Program-made: the position numbers and the translations under genes | Notes under the pieces: generated by a model | Told to the model about the DNA's origin: nothing | The model's database searches: none | What the model saw: only the letters and a program-made list of their open reading frames with translations | From: Dipteris shenzhenensis | Taxonomy: Eukaryota > Polypodiophyta > Polypodiopsida > Gleicheniales | Reading direction: 5' to 3' (one strand) | Assembly (NCBI GenBank): GCA_047967505.1 | Contig: CM106540.1 | DNA length: 64,000 nucleotides | Shown here: one piece after another, positions 19,513-32,447 of the stretch | How positions within the stretch are numbered: position 1 is the first letter of the stretch | Layout of the letters: each line of letters opens with the position of its first letter

Positions 19513-20640
19513 AGAGACTAAAGAACAAACCAAAGTGTCACCATCGCAAGAAGCTGGGACACAAGGAAGAAGAATGCAAATTGAAGAACTAGCAGGTCAA
19601 CTACGTGGAGTCATCATCAAGCCATAAGCAAAATGACAAGAACAACATGTATTGAGAAGAAAAAGCCTTGCCACCTTAAGTCCACACATTTGTAAATCAA
19701 ACATGACCACCTAAGAGTAGCCGTGTAAGCACCCAGGGGAGAATTTGATCATGTAACTCACATCTAACCACCTTGCAGTAGCCAATGGATCATGGCACCA
19801 AGGGGAGGTGTTGAGATATAGTGCCATGAGAACATATTAGAGGCTAAGGTATGGTATAGGAAAGAATTAAAGTAGCCACCCTAGGATGTGGACTACATGA
19901 TGTGGAGATGTGGATCAAGGATATCCACAAGGAGAGATGTGGATCAGAGGATCCCACAAGTGTTGACTATTCTAAGGGCTCTCTCTATATGAGAAGCCTA
20001 TTATGTATTGTTGATGATATACATTGCAATAGATTGAGTGTTGCAGCCTACTTTATGTCTCTTTCATGGTGCTTTGATCCTCGTTGATCATCTTGCTCTT
20101 CATGTATCTAGATTAGGAGTGATCGATCCCTCATTTTAACAGTAAGAGCATAAAAGTTGAACTAGAAAATGCTTGGATTTTTGTATATGCATGATGAACT
20201 CATATTAACACACGTTTTTCTAGACTGACATACGAGGATTTTTAAAATTTTCATATCTTTTTCTCAAGGAGCATGTTCCATGATCTACACATAAAAAGCC
20301 AAACTTATATGGTCATACAAGCTAAAATACTGTTTTCCAATGTTTGGGCAATTCTTGATCTTCTTCATCAACCTTCTATGTAGGTGACTGAGTAATCAGC
20401 GTGACCATCTCCTGTGTATTTGATGTTTTCCATTCTGATTCTTCATTAAAAAATCCATGTTTAGAGATAATAAATTTTTGGCTGATGGGATCATCCAACT
20501 TGTATGCTTTGCTTCCTTCACTGAAGCAAACCATGATACATAATTTATGTGACTTAATATCCAATTTTCTATGATGATCATCATGTATGTGGGCATATGC
20601 TATGCAACCAAATATGTGGAGATGCCCAATGCATGGCGGG
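19513..20640 (+). mobile_element. Copia-derived fragment, copy A (gag end, putative LTR, opposed integrase)
   Basis: Starts inside a copia gag zinc knuckle (KCHHCKKLGHKEEEC in one frame; copy A has a base change at the second His codon). It then runs through a polypurine tract (caaggggagg, ending 19808) into a putative 3' LTR of 333 bp, 19809-20141, beginning tgttgagatatag and ending ttttaaca. There is no pol between gag and LTR. Beyond the LTR, on the minus strand at about 20376-20640, lies a copia integrase fragment (SPHIFGCIAYAHIH...SKAYKLDDPISQKFIIS). The part 19513-20542 is collinear with 34940-35969 at a constant offset of 15,427 and about 98% identity by eye. Confidence 0.75.
19809..20141 (+). 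repeat. Putative copia 3' LTR, copy A
   Basis: Begins TG after a purine tract (aggggagg) and ends CA; 333 bp. The same boundaries occur at 35236-35568. No 5' partner LTR is visible in the window and no target duplication was found next to it, so the right boundary is less sure than the left. Confidence 0.55.
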
Positions 20641-20649
20641 AAATTATTT

Positions 20650-21180
20650 ATGGCGAGTTTTTTTAAAGGGAGTTAGCGAGCTTTTATTGACAAAAGTCAT
20701 TTTATTCACAAAAAGGGTTTAGCATCATAAACCCCGAAAACGTGGAATTCCATATTTTGCTGCCCAGGAATTCCACGTGGAATTCCATATTTTGCTGCCC
20801 TAGTCTTTGTCTCTTATTCATAGAGCAAGAAAGACAAAGAAAGTCAGTGTGTGTTGTGTGACTAAAGCCTAAGTCTTGAGTCCTCTTGACCATGAGGTGT
20901 GTGCACCTTTATTGTTTCCTTGATTGAGAAAAGATGGCTACGTTAATTCAGGTAGCTATGGTAGTATTAGATTTTATATACAAGGTAGCATAGTAAGTGT
21001 ACAAGGTGATTTCAGTTGTACATTGACATTTGCACGTCTCATGGATACTTTTAGACAATGTGAGGAGTTTCTCCAGTGCCATTTTTGGTAATAGAAGTCC
21101 CTGATTTCAAGAGCTATGTTGATAGATGCCTATGCGATGGGCAAGATGCCTTAGTGGGACACTCAAAGCCTTTCTAATTT
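20650..21180. other. Unique-looking spacer
   Basis: Contains a short direct repeat around ggaattccatattttgctgccc (near 20744 and 20780). No coding region recognised. Confidence 0.4.
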
Positions 21181-22025
21181 CGGCTCTTTATGCAAAATGA
21201 AGTTCCTATCATGCAATATAAAGTGCATCCACGATCATTAGATTGGCAACCAAGTGAACCTAGTGGAATTGAGTTGTGGAAGAGACATCCGGATGGTCAT
21301 CCAATGGTACCAAGTGGAGAGCCACCTTGTGTACCCATGTTCGAGTATGTGAAGGATCACTTAGATGTGATAGTTTAGTATCAAGGAGTATGTATGCTTT
21401 TGGGAAAAATGGGCGCACCTACAAGGTCTAGAAGCATCTTCCACAAAGTTTTACAAGCTGGTAGTGAAGTACTAGAAGAACATGATTGATGAGCTTGATA
21501 AACCAAACAATAGTGTAGAGGGCATGTGTGAGAGATTTTGGCCAAAGACATAACATATTGATTGTGTGCAAGTGGTTGATAATGAAAATGATGAGTTTCA
21601 AGGAATGGAAGAGTTGAATGATCACTACTATGGACCTCAAAGGAAAAAGCCAAAACAATCATTTGACCCATTGGTTGATGTACAAAAAGGACACTTTCTT
21701 TTGGTCTGACCAGCAGAAAAAATTTACCCAATTTGGCTAAGCATTGCTCAAACTGATGTACAGAAGGATAATAAATCTAAAAATTTCAAAAAGGTTTTCA
21801 TACAATATTGGGCACCTATTAAAGGTGATCCTCCACATTGGGAATCTGTTGATGCTATTGTATGGTCATGGGTTCCAAAAGGTAACGTCTCAAAGAAGGT
21901 TTCCTTAAAGAGCAGCAACCTCCCCCATCAAGGTGAAGATACCAACCATTGAACGCAAGCGAGCTTTATCCAGTTTGTCTCATAGAACATATTCTGACTC
22001 CGATGCTAACTCCACAATGGAGTGA
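21180..22025 (+). pseudogene. Decayed unknown protein-coding region
   Basis: Coding-like fragments on the plus strand, broken by stops and frame changes. Near 21190-21378: MQYKVHPRSLDWQPSEPSGIELWKRHPDGHP. Near 21680-21890: AEKIYPIWLSIAQTDVQKDN...VFIQYWAPIKGDPPHWESVDAIVWSW. A final frame ends at 22023-22025 with a Lys/Arg/Ser-rich tail (RKRALSSLSHRTYSDSD). Composition and continuity suggest one former gene, perhaps transposon-associated. I do not recognise the family. Confidence 0.4.
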
Positions 22026-22154
22026 AGGTACTTGAAAAGCATGACTTTTTTTTTCTTGCACAACGATAATTTAATTGAATACTAACAAATATTTGGAAGG
22101 TATGATATTGATCTTTTTTATTTATCTTTTTTTTCCATACCATTGCTTTGTGGT

Positions 22155-22257
22155 TGCAAGTTCTGCACACTCGACAAAATATCAAGGACTAGTGTTGCAT
22201 TCTTACTGTTCTGAACACTCGAAAAAATATCAAGGACTAGTGTTGCATTCTTACTTT
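22155..22257. repeat. Short tandem duplication
   Basis: atatcaaggactagtgttgcattcttact occurs at about 22180-22208 and 22227-22255, preceded in both cases by ttctg(c/a)acactcga. Two copies of a roughly 47-bp unit. Confidence 0.75.
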
Positions 22258-24000
22258 TTCTCCAACTAAACTAAAATGGTGTTTTTGAACACCACCTTTT
22301 TTCGAGAAGAGGCAAAAAATGCTTGGTTGAACTCGAACATATGATGCTTTTTTCTCGGCTAATGCAGAACATGCACACTCCAAATTGTGAGTTTCATATA
22401 CACGGCCAAATCTAGGGAGAAAGTCAATGGAGTGCACTTAATGCATTGTAATTGCAACCCCTCAAAAAATACCATGCATTGGTTGAAACCTCAACATTTG
22501 ATATTTTATTTATGTCGATGCAAACCATGCACATTTGTGAGATTTGGATGGACTGCCAAATCCATGGGAAAAATTCAATGAAAAACATTGAATGTTACAT
22601 AATTACAACCCCTCAAAAATTCCCAAATTATCAGTATTTTCCCAAATCCTAATATGGTGTTTAAGGGAGTTGTTTTGTGGGTAGTATGTCCCTATGGTGC
22701 AAATAGAAGCACCATATCTAGAAAATTCTTAGCTCTTCTGACCACTTGATGGCACAATGCTACTTGCCTAATGATGTGCACAAATGCCTAAAAATAGCCA
22801 AGATGATGTATAATGAAGACATATGGGTGCAAAATGAAATGATGTACAATCAACCTAGTAAACAATCTGCCAATACCTCTAAAAACTTTGAAATCTTCTC
22901 ATTACTATGTAGACGGCCAAGTTTCAAGACATGTGATGATGTGAAACCACATGTGAGCATAGGCTGGAGGCACCATTAGGGCTTATGAAGGCAGAAGGTG
23001 AGCCACCACAAAAGGCTAAGCCCAAGAAATTAAAAATTCTAGTTAATTAATCATGTGGCATTACTTTGGTAAAACACGCACAAAATCCTTGATCAAACCT
23101 ACCTAAAGCTCACACGACACACATATAGAAACACGTGTATACAAACACATATGTGAACCATGGCATTGAAACTTTTTGGTGGGTCAATATTATGGGCTTT
23201 TTCCTCTTCTTATAGCTCCAAGTTAATTTGTCTCATAAAATTTTCATATGTTCCAGAGTTCATGCTTGTCTTGTTGTGTGATGTCTCATGAAATTTTCTT
23301 ATGTTCCATAGTAGGCATCTTATGATGATAGTGTATACTTCTTTCAACCATGGATGTCCCTATCTCCACCATGAAGGTTTCAACAAATTTACCATATCCA
23401 CCTTCTAGTAATTTTTATATGGGCTTCAAAGATGTACTAAGTTTTCCCTCTCTGCATTCCAAGCTCTTACCCTCCAATCTCTCATCGCCTGAGAGACTTA
23501 AGCAAAGATTCTACCCATAGCATGCTATCAAGATTTGAATGAATACACATCAATATGCATACATGTAGATCCACCTTGTTTTCTTGCTCTGAAAACAAGC
23601 CATGTGACTCATGGAGGCACTCATAGCTTCCTTGTGTAATCCTTTAGTAATTATCTCTCCAGTATCTAGCTTCCATCTAACACTGACTCTTGAGTCCCTT
23701 TCAAAGAAACTTTCTACCATGCCAATGATATCATCCTTGCACTCAGAGAAACCTGAGCAATCTTTGTTGTCCCTTACCTCTACAAAGGTTGTTGCCTCTT
23801 CTTCATACCACTTTTGAAGTGGCATATCCACTTGTGTGAACCTCTCGCATGCAAATAGAAGCACTTGCCAAAGGTTAATTGTATGATCTGGGTAGTGCTT
23901 ATGTACCTATTTGAGTTGATTGGTCATGGTTCATCTTGTAAATGCATAGTTGAGTAGGGTGAACTATTGAATGTTCAATTGTAGCCTATAGATGCTTTAG
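22258..24000. other. Non-coding or unrecognised sequence
   Basis: AT-rich DNA with scattered short frames. The longest is a minus-strand frame at 23550-23864 (104 codons, with KWYEEEATTFVEVRDNKDCSG), of unknown origin. Nothing recognisable as a gene, RNA or element end. Confidence 0.4.
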
Positions 24001-24190
24001 GCTAGTGCATAGACTATAGAAATCCTATGCTATCAAAGACTAGAATACATATATAGGCATAAACATAGGCATATATAGAATCATAAACATAAATAGGCAT
24101 GAATCATCAACATCGACATAAATATAGACATAAATAGGCATAGAATCATAAACATAGGCATAAATATTTTACTTAATGTATGCTTAAATA
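24000..24190. repeat. Degenerate aggcataaaca/aatagacat minisatellite
   Basis: Repeated variants of aggcataaacata and ataaatagacataaat from about 24050 to 24180. Simple degenerate repeat without coding signal. Confidence 0.65.
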
Positions 24191-25519
24191 GACAAGGTTC
24201 ACTTGAGCTACCCAAGAGTACTTCACATCTCTCTCTCTGGAATAGTATTTAACAAAAAGCATTAGAAAAGTGATGCATGTATTAGAGCTCTCAAGTTTTT
24301 ATAGTAAGAAAACTCCTCGTCCCCCCCGCCCCCCCCCTTCACCCTTTATTCACCCACCATGTAAGCATTTCCTTTTGAAAACTCTTATAAATTTTATCAT
24401 CCTTCTCATTCGTTGTGAGACTATTGGTGAGGAAAACACATACAAAATATACAAAAGGCAAGAAAGCTAAACAATAAAAGTTCCTTTCTTTTGAGAAAAT
24501 AAAAAAAATTTCAAGTTGCAAAAGACCTCTCCCTTCTCATTCCCATAGCCTCACCATCAACAATAAATAGGTTCATATATACGAAGGGATTAAGCCAAAA
24601 TAGAATAAATTAATACTATATGGAACCTTAGACCTTAAATTACTAGAATGTTCGAATGAAAAATACCTTTCTGAGAAGGGGAATCAATCGTTCCAAATGT
24701 GGCTACCCACCAGGAAAAAATCTCCACCTCCTCGCAATCTTCTTACATACATTCAAGCAGCAAAACTACAGATATGTCTATTCCATGAAACAGGCCAAGC
24801 AATGGACTACCGACCAAGATCGAACGTATTTAGTAAAATAGGCAAGGCGATTAAACTCACAAGGTGCATTGTAGTTGCTGGCCATCTACATGGTAATGAG
24901 ATATGCACGGGATGCAGCTTTAAGAATGGGTAAGGGCACATTGCAGCACACCAGAAGGGCATATGCACTGGCTAGATATGTGGGTATAGATTCGGAGCGC
25001 TGTACTCCAGTCTCCCCAGTAGCGGACAAGTACTTGTGAGCTAGACTCAAAATCAGAGATGTTATGGAGAACTACTTGTGAGCAAGACTCATGAGCAGGA
25101 TAAAACATGATTCGAGACTCAAACTAGCCCTCGATTTCCATTGTTTGCAGGAGCAGAGCAATTTTTTGGGTTTTCTTTTCCCAAAATTGCATTTTGGCAT
25201 CTCCCCTCCTTTCCCCCCTTAACTTCCCCCCCTTTAACCCTTTAAACACTAGTGAAATGGATTATACTTAGCACTATAACTGTATTTATTGTTGGTAAAC
25301 CCACGTTTATTATCAACATAGGTAGTTTGGTAAAAGATTATTGGGTTATTAAAGCATGTACATGGGCATTCTCCAAGCTTACCATGTCAAGTGTTGCTTA
25401 ATGGGATGAGTGCCAAGAGAGCCCATGTGGTATTAGCACTAAGTTTGCAATTCCAAACAATTTTAAAAAGACTGGACATTGCTATGTTTGTCTTAGAGAA
25501 CATGACATAATTGAGATCG

Positions 25520-25616
25520 TGGAAATTGCACACAACTCCATATCACCCTCAAAGTGGACCTTGCAACAGTTGCACACAACTCCATATCGCCCTCAAAGAG
25601 GACCTTGCAAAGGTAT
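25520..25616. repeat. Two-copy 47-bp tandem repeat
   Basis: ttgcacacaactccatatc followed by ccctcaaag and gaccttgcaa occurs twice in succession, starting near 25526 and 25573. No function visible. Confidence 0.7.
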
Positions 25617-26560
25617 GTTTCCATATTTTATCTTGCATACCAAAAATGTGGGATCTTTTCATAAATTTATGTACCCCTACCTTCCATGCACCCACCATAG
25701 TGAGATCATCCCACGAGCACCAAACTATGAAGTCTCACTCAGCCCACATTGATCAACGACCTAGATAATGTTTTATGCTTTATCGCTTATATCAAGTATC
25801 CTTTGGTTTGGATATGAACAATAACATGCTCACCACACTTCTCCTCACTACCAAGCTCCCATCCCAGGTAAGGATAGTGATAGACTCCTTGGTCTCTCAG
25901 GGGACCTTGGCGTTCAAGACTTTATCAACCCCTCATCGATTGACAAGACAAGTTGCATAGATCAGTGACAATGTACACTCCCTTGCACTTTAGCTTCTAC
26001 ATACTCTAAAAAGGATTCTTGCATCTTCAACATTTATCATGAGCCTACATTCTAGCCTTTAATACATTTAGAAAATGCGCTAATGACTGATAGCAAAAAA
26101 GGTAAAAAGGGAAATGAGAGGCACGATCGAAGGATGTGAGTTGGGGGATAGGAACAGGTGTTTACAAACAGAGAGAATGGTGGATAAAGTGAATGCATCT
26201 ATCAAGAGCTCGAGCGCCTATAATTTTTTATGCCAAGAAACACAAAGAACCTTCACTCTAAGACCTAGGACAATGTTGCCTTGGCTCTCGGCAATAGAGT
26301 GGGTTTATGACGGTCGTTTGGATGCGCAGCACATAGATGGCTCGGTGGATGATGGAAATTTGCATTCCATGTAGGAGGGGCTGAGAGCGCAAGGAGAGGT
26401 CTATCTGTTGCTCTCCATGTGGCAACTTTTATTTTAAGAATATAGAGATAGAGACGCTAAACATATTACTTTTTTTAATGCTCATCTTTTATTTAAAAAT
26501 TTAAACATTTTCTTACATGAAGAATACAATGTTATTTCTTATTTTCTACATAAACAGCTC
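25617..26560. other. Unrecognised sequence
   Basis: Short open frames only (for example 26114-26374, plus strand). No recognisable protein, RNA or repeat. Confidence 0.4.
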
Positions 26561-27000
26561 ATTCGATATGTAGATAATATATAGGAAAATATAAATTTTT
26601 AGACTCATTTCCTATATAGGAATTGTAGAACCTACTTATTCTCCTTGTAGGAACTCACATTTCCTAGGTAGCAATATACATAGGCTATATAGGAAATGCA
26701 AGTCCCTACACAACAAACTTGAAATCTTGACTTCATTCTCCATATAGGAACTTACATTTCCTAGATAGTAATATACATGGGCTATATAGAAAACACAATT
26801 TCCTACACAACAAACTTGAAATCCACTTCCTTCTCCATATAGGAACTCAAATTTCCTAGACGGGGGATTATATTGGTTATCAAATTCCCTATATAAAATC
26901 AGCTTCGTTCTCTATATAAGGACTCGCATTTCCTAGATAGCTATAAAGGAAATACAATTCTCTACATAAAGAGGATAAAATCAGTAATTCTATCTAGTAA
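26560..27000. repeat. ~98-bp degenerate tandem repeat (tataggaactcacatttccta)
   Basis: At least three imperfect units built around ccatataggaactcacatttcctag, then atatacatgggctatatagg and ctacacaacaaacttgaaatc, starting near 26639, 26738 and 26832, with decayed units to about 27000. AT-rich and lying just beyond the 3' end of the minus-strand P450 remnant. Confidence 0.7.
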
Positions 27001-27098
27001 AAATCCATGAATTTCCTAGTTTGGTAAGAGTTCACTATATAGAGATTTCCTTGTGATATATTGTTCTTCTACTCCAGTGGAAAGACTGCTTACCCAAC

Positions 27099-27420
27099 CT
27101 AGTTAACTCGCCAGTTCCTCTCCTCGATTATGAGAGGAAGACCGCTTACAGGGGTAGGCAGGTTATTATACGACAGCTGCTCCATGGGATCTATAGGAGT
27201 CCACTTGAATCTTCGCACGAGGTGGTGGACGAAGACAAGTATCACCATTCTCGCAAAATCAATGCCCGGACACATGTGAGGACCTCCACCGAAAGGTAGG
27301 AATGTGTATGGCCCCGGACCAGTTCCGGAAAAACGAGACGGATCAAAAGTTTTTGGGTTCGGGAAGTGCTTTTCGTCCGAGTGGGAGTAGCAAAAACTTT
27401 GAAAGATCTGAAGCAGAACA
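27099..27420 (-). pseudogene. Cytochrome P450 last-exon fragment (CYP85 clan, CYP716-like)
   Basis: P450s are heme mono-oxygenases of the ER. Only the C-terminal part is present: the DEKHFPNPKTFDPSRF region, then the heme-binding loop FLPFGGGPHMCPG (FxxGx[R/H]xCxG, ligand Cys codon about 27270-27272), then ARMVILVFVHHLVRRFKW and a normal-looking C-terminus before a TAA at 27099-27101. Spacing and wording resemble plant CYP716-type enzymes of the CYP85 clan (triterpenoid or taxane-type oxidases); this is by eye. Upstream the frame continues to 27542 but no longer reads as P450. A splice acceptor (gcttcag, minus strand near 27411) could mark the exon start. No I-helix or ExxR exon is seen nearby, so it is a fragment or an exon separated by a long intron. 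Confidence 0.72.
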
Positions 27421-27549
27421 TCCGTTACTAGAAAGGTAAGTAGCGATGATCGGGCAATTGATTGAACAAACGTCAAAAGACCAAGAAATCCACAGAAGAA
27501 ACCTAGGAAGATCAAAGCCTTGGCGAACTTCTTACCTTCCACCCACGAG

Positions 27550-28160
27550 GAATTCTAAATTTGCACATTAACGCCCCCCAACCCTTTTCACCTTAGTGCC
27601 CTTTTAAAACTATCCACCACTAGCTTCTCTCTTCTTAGGCATCCACAAAGTCTTACGGAGTCTCCTTATATTTGTCAACAAATCACACAACTTGGGGTTT
27701 CAAATTTTGAAGTTTCAATTCGAAATGATGTCTTACTCTAAATTATTGCCCACTTGTCCACTCTACAAGTGCTTCATACATAGCAGTATCCCTGCATTTC
27801 TTTCTCTTCTAGATTCCATTCCATGTTCTTTTGTTTCCTCCTCAAGCACATTTGCTTCCCATGGTTAACCTTCCATATGTTCAAGTCCCAACCATGGTGA
27901 ACTACATGAACAACTCTTAGCTACCTTTGTAACTATATGATGCTTCCTTTTTTTTTTTCAAGGCTTGCTTTTACGCTACTACCTCCTAAATCATGCTAGG
28001 AAGAAATGCTAGCATTGTGAACTTTGTCTTCAAGTTATAGTACACATCCCAAACTTGAACATGAGACCACAAAAGTACGGAATAACAATTTAGAAAGAGA
28101 CCGTTAAAGCATTACAAGTGCTATGTTACACGTGAAGCATGCATCCTAAAGAGTATAGGA
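27550..28160. other. Spacer, no gene seen
   Basis: AT-rich sequence between the P450 remnant and the retroelement LTR. No recognisable feature. Confidence 0.4.
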
Positions 28161-28164
28161 AATA

Positions 28165-30862
28165 GAAATTTATTCAAAAACATCAAAATTTATATGCACC
28201 ATACCTCTAGGGCATTAGGAGAAAATCCTAACCCCTAACCCTAAGGGGTTCACATGTATATCTTCATGTACGACTTAGTGTACAGGTAGCTATATCATGT
28301 GCACTCCTCTCTCTCTCTCTCTCTTACTTCCGCTATCATGGTATCAAAGCACCAGGTGCTCCTAAGCCCTTGCATCTTGTCAAGGCACAAAGCCTTCCTT
28401 CATCCTTTAAGAGAGACTTTCCATTGAAAGAGAGTTAAGCCCTTGCTCTGTCAAGGCATAAGCCCTCCTTTCAAGGCACCTTCTTCACATCTTCAGATCT
28501 TTCTATAAAGATCAAGCTCCTCTCTGAAATGGCTCAGACAACCCCATCATTCCGAGCTATGGAGAGAGACATATGATTATTTTCGTGTTAATTTTCTTTC
28601 GATTAGAATCATAGACTCAGTCCTCTCTGTCTTGAGTGTTGTTGTGTAAGGGATTAAGGTTCAAAGGTTTCCCCAACCTTTCTCTGTGAGAGTTTAATTG
28701 AGGAAGAGAGTATAATAGGGTAGATTATTTTTGTCTTGAGTGTTGTGTAAGGGATTAAGGTTCAAAGGTTTCCCTGAGAGATCAATTGAGGAAGAGAGTA
28801 TAATAGAGTAGATTAGACTCTCTATGAGAGCCTATTCAAATATGGCTTCAACAAAGCTCCATTCAATCCCTTCACAAGCACCTGTGGTCATCTTCAACAC
28901 AGCAAGCAGGTCTACAACAACTTGACTCAAAAGCAACACAAGTAGCAACAACCCTAAACGCTTGGCCAACCAAGTGTCTCCCTTCAAGACTCCTACGAGC
29001 TTCCTCAACTCCTCCTATAGCAACCCCTTCTGCAACTAAGGCTCCAGTGAGCCTCTGCAATACAAACGAGGCCCAACATGCATGCAAACAGCTGCAGTGA
29101 CACCCGAGCATGCCGACAGAACTCAATAGTCAAAGCAGCGACCTTCCTTAGCACTTTGGTCTCAGCATAGCTGACAAGTCCAAAGGCGACTCTTCAACGA
29201 GCCCTCTTAGTGCCTCCACGTCAAAGCACATACAAGACTTCAACATCAAAGTGCCTCCATCCTTCAAGCTCCTCTGACCAACACAAGCTTCAAGTCTACA
29301 TGTATACACGACCTCCATGTGTTGACAGTGCCTCGTCGAGAACGGTGATGGTAACACTACGTTCCAACACCTTGCCCAAGTATGCCACGGCCATCCACCT
29401 AGTAGTGTCACCTCCCAGGATCACTATCTCCTTCACGCACTTGTCATCATTGTCGACGTCCATTCTGGTATCGTCTTCACGAGCTGCAGCTCGAGGCAGC
29501 CAGGATCTGGCTAGTGTAGGCAATGAACTAGCTACCACCATCTTGTGAAATGGCTTCAAGGTGGATTGCAAGCTTGCCAAACTATTAATAGACTCCCCGC
29601 ATCCAGCTCTTGAAGGATTTTGAATTCTACTTGTGCGACTCAAGAGCACCAACCCTAGTGCAGGCTAAGAAGTAGGCTACATTAGCGTTAGCTTGCATAG
29701 CCTCAGAGTCTCCACGGCTTGAACAATGACCTCAGAGTTCTACCCTCTACTCATCTCCACACAACCACGGACAACCTCTACACATGACTCTACCCGGGCC
29801 TCCTCCACTCACAACCACTCCGAACAAACACTGTAGAAACTCCAAGCGGGCCAACCGAAACATCAACTTCCATCAACATATATTCCCTCCGAATCCATGT
29901 AGTTTCTGGAAAATTTTGTCAAAATCTTCTCCTCCATAGCCAACTGCCACATGGAGGATAGGATTTGACACGTGGCCTTATCCATGCCATGTCATTTGAC
30001 ATGTGGATGTGCCATGTCATCAATGGGCACCATCGTGCCACATCATCACCCCGATCTTGTAAGCCATGTCATCATCCCTGATTGTAGATACCACATAAGC
30101 AACTAGACCATTGCCACATGATCAGGTTGCCAACTCAGCCCTAGGTGCCATGTCACCTTGTACAACCAACATCCAAGACATCAACAAGTTCCATGTCATC
30201 ACTACATGCCTAGTCAGCATGCCACATCATTAGGGCCATGTGTCCATGCTAGACACACCTAGCCTATCTATGTGAACGCACAGTCTGCACAGTCAGCACT
30301 ACCATGTGGCAGAGTGCCAACCAGTTGCCTCCAAACAGGCACACCTTTCCACAACACATGTGACCCATAGTGCCACATCATCATTTTGATCACCCTCTTG
30401 GGATCAAAGTTCGGCCTATTCTTCAGGGAGCCATAACTTTTGATCCATGAGGAATTTCACGGTGATCCAAAAAGCAAAAATGATTGCTAGACTGTGCTCT
30501 ACGCGTTGAGCACCTCGGATCTGCCATATGACTTTTCTATAGGTCATCATAATTGAATCCTCATCATCGAAACCACCTCCTGTAACATTGCAACCATCCA
30601 GCACATAAAAATGAAAGAACTAAAATTCATTTTGTTACATTTGATGCTTCGCCGCATAGTCTAGTTCTAGACTAGTACATCCATAAAGGAGATCCAACTC
30701 CACCAATCCAAATAATTCATTGCCACAAATGTTACGCGATTAGTTCCCCTGCAATGGTCCCATCGAATCTATCATCAGTGTACCCATTCACACATCTGGC
30801 ACCAGCTCATTCTCTTGGCATTTGGTAGTTCACCAATTTAGTGTGACACTTGGCAATGATCT
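28165..30862 (+). mobile_element. LARD-like LTR retroelement, 5' part (copy 1)
   Basis: A 5' LTR of about 170 bp ends in cttccgctatca at 28336 and is followed at once by tggtatcaaagc, a match to the initiator-tRNA-Met primer-binding site typical of copia elements. The LTR contains ccctaaccct-type sequence and a CT run. The internal region (28337-30862) shows no gag or pol. It includes a tandem duplication near 28626-28820 and a long run rich in cacgtggc/gccacat motifs near 29940-30380. Its last 0.5 kb is clearly homologous to the minus strand of 59754-60260 (ggagatccaactccac, tcttggcatttgg). The element stops at 30862 where satellite DNA begins, so its 3' half is missing. No coding capacity suggests a non-autonomous LARD-type element. 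Confidence 0.7.
28337..28348 (+). promoter_or_regulatory. Retroelement primer-binding site
   Basis: tggtatcaaagc directly follows the LTR end (gctatca); it matches tggtatcagagc, complementary to the 3' end of initiator tRNA-Met, at 11 of 12 positions. Confidence 0.72.
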
Positions 30863-32447
30863 TACATATGCATTGCATTGTCGACCAAGCATTAAACACT
30901 GTTTTTCCCTTAGTGTCATGCACAACCATCAAATAACACGGTCCTAGGTGTGTTATTCGAACAAGTACTTATCGAATGGGGATGCTACTTTGCACGCAAG
31001 TCAATACCACCTAAGTTGAGATGCGTGCTAAGTATTGCACCCATCAGATATGATTTGCATGGTCGATCATGCATTATACACCATTTTTCCCCTAGTGTTA
31101 TGCACCACCATCAAAACCTGTGCTCCCAGGTGTGTTATCTGAACAAGTACTTATGGGATAGGTGCGCCGCTTTGCATGCAGGTCAATACCATCTGGGTTG
31201 AGGTGTGTGCAAATTATTGTGCCCATAGAATATGCTTTTCTCTGTCGACCAAGCATTAAACAATGTTTTTGCCTTGGTGTCATGCACAAGCATAAAAAAA
31301 CACGGTCCTAGGTATGTTATTCGAACAAGTACTTATTGGATGGGAGCGCCACTTTGCACGCAAGTCAATACCACCTAGGTTGAGAAATGTGCAAAGTATC
31401 ATGTCCACTGGATATGATTTTCATGGTCGTTCATGCATTATACACCATTTTTCCCCTAGTGTTATGCACCACCGTCAAAAAACACGCTCCCAGGTGTGCT
31501 ATCTGAACAAGTACTTATAGGATGGGCACGCCACTTTGCATGTAGGTCAATACCACTTGGGTTGAGGCACATGCAAAGTATTATGCCCATCGGATATGCT
31601 TTGCATTGTCGACCAAATATTAAACACCGTTTTTGCCTTAGTGTCATGCACAAGCATCAAAAAACACGGTCCTAGGTGTGTTATCCAAACAAGTACTTAT
31701 TGGATGGGAGCACCACTTTGTACACATGTAAATACCACCTAGGTTGAGGCATCTGCAAAGTATTATGCCCATCAGATATGCCTTACATCATTGATCACAC
31801 ATTATATACTATTCCCTCCCTAGTGTTATGCACAACCGTCAAAAAATGCGCTCTTAGGTGTGTTATGCACAATCGTTAAAAAACACGCTCTTAGGTGTGT
31901 TATCCAAACAAGTGCTTATGGGATGGATGCACCACTTTGCATGCAAGTAAATACCGCCTAGTTTGAGGTGCGTGCAAAGTATTGTGCCCATCAAATAGGC
32001 TTTGCATTATCGATCAAGGATTAAACACTATTTTTGCCTCATTGTGATGCACTTCCATCAAAAAACACGCTCCTAGGTGTGTTATCCGAACAAGTACTTA
32101 TTGGATTAGTGTGCCACATTGCATGCAACTCAATACCACCTACGCTAAGGTGCATGAAAATTATTCTGCCCATTTGATATGCTTTGTATGGTCGATCAAG
32201 AATTAAACACCATTTTTGCCTTTGTGTCATGCACAACCATAAAAAAAACACGGTCCTAGGTGTATTATTCGAACAAGTACTTATTGGATGGGGGCACCAC
32301 TTTGTGTGTAAGTCAATACCACCTATTTTGAGGTGTGTGCAAAGTATTGTGTCCATTGGATATGATTTGCATGGTCTATCACGCATTATACACCGTTTTT
32401 CCCCTAGTGTTATGCACCACCGTCAAAAAAAGCACTCCCAGGTGGGT
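30863..32447. repeat. 182-bp satellite array, block 2a
   Basis: The same satellite family as at 1-4215, with the same period: the landmark tgttat(t/c)(c/t)gaacaagtacttat recurs near 30951, 31133 and 31315. Monomers differ from one another more than in block 1, and no higher-order unit is obvious. A 47-bp internal duplication lies near 31835-31905. The array abuts the truncated retroelement at 30862 and ends abruptly at 32447 within a monomer. Confidence 0.88.

Noticed and set aside
19902-20087. 61-codon frame repeated at 35329-35514
   Set aside because: Both copies lie within the putative LTR of the duplicated copia fragment; identity reflects DNA duplication.
28225-28250. Telomere-like ccctaaccct run (also at 56990-57015)
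   Set aside because: It lies inside both LTR copies of the same retroelement, so it is part of the LTR and not a telomere trace.
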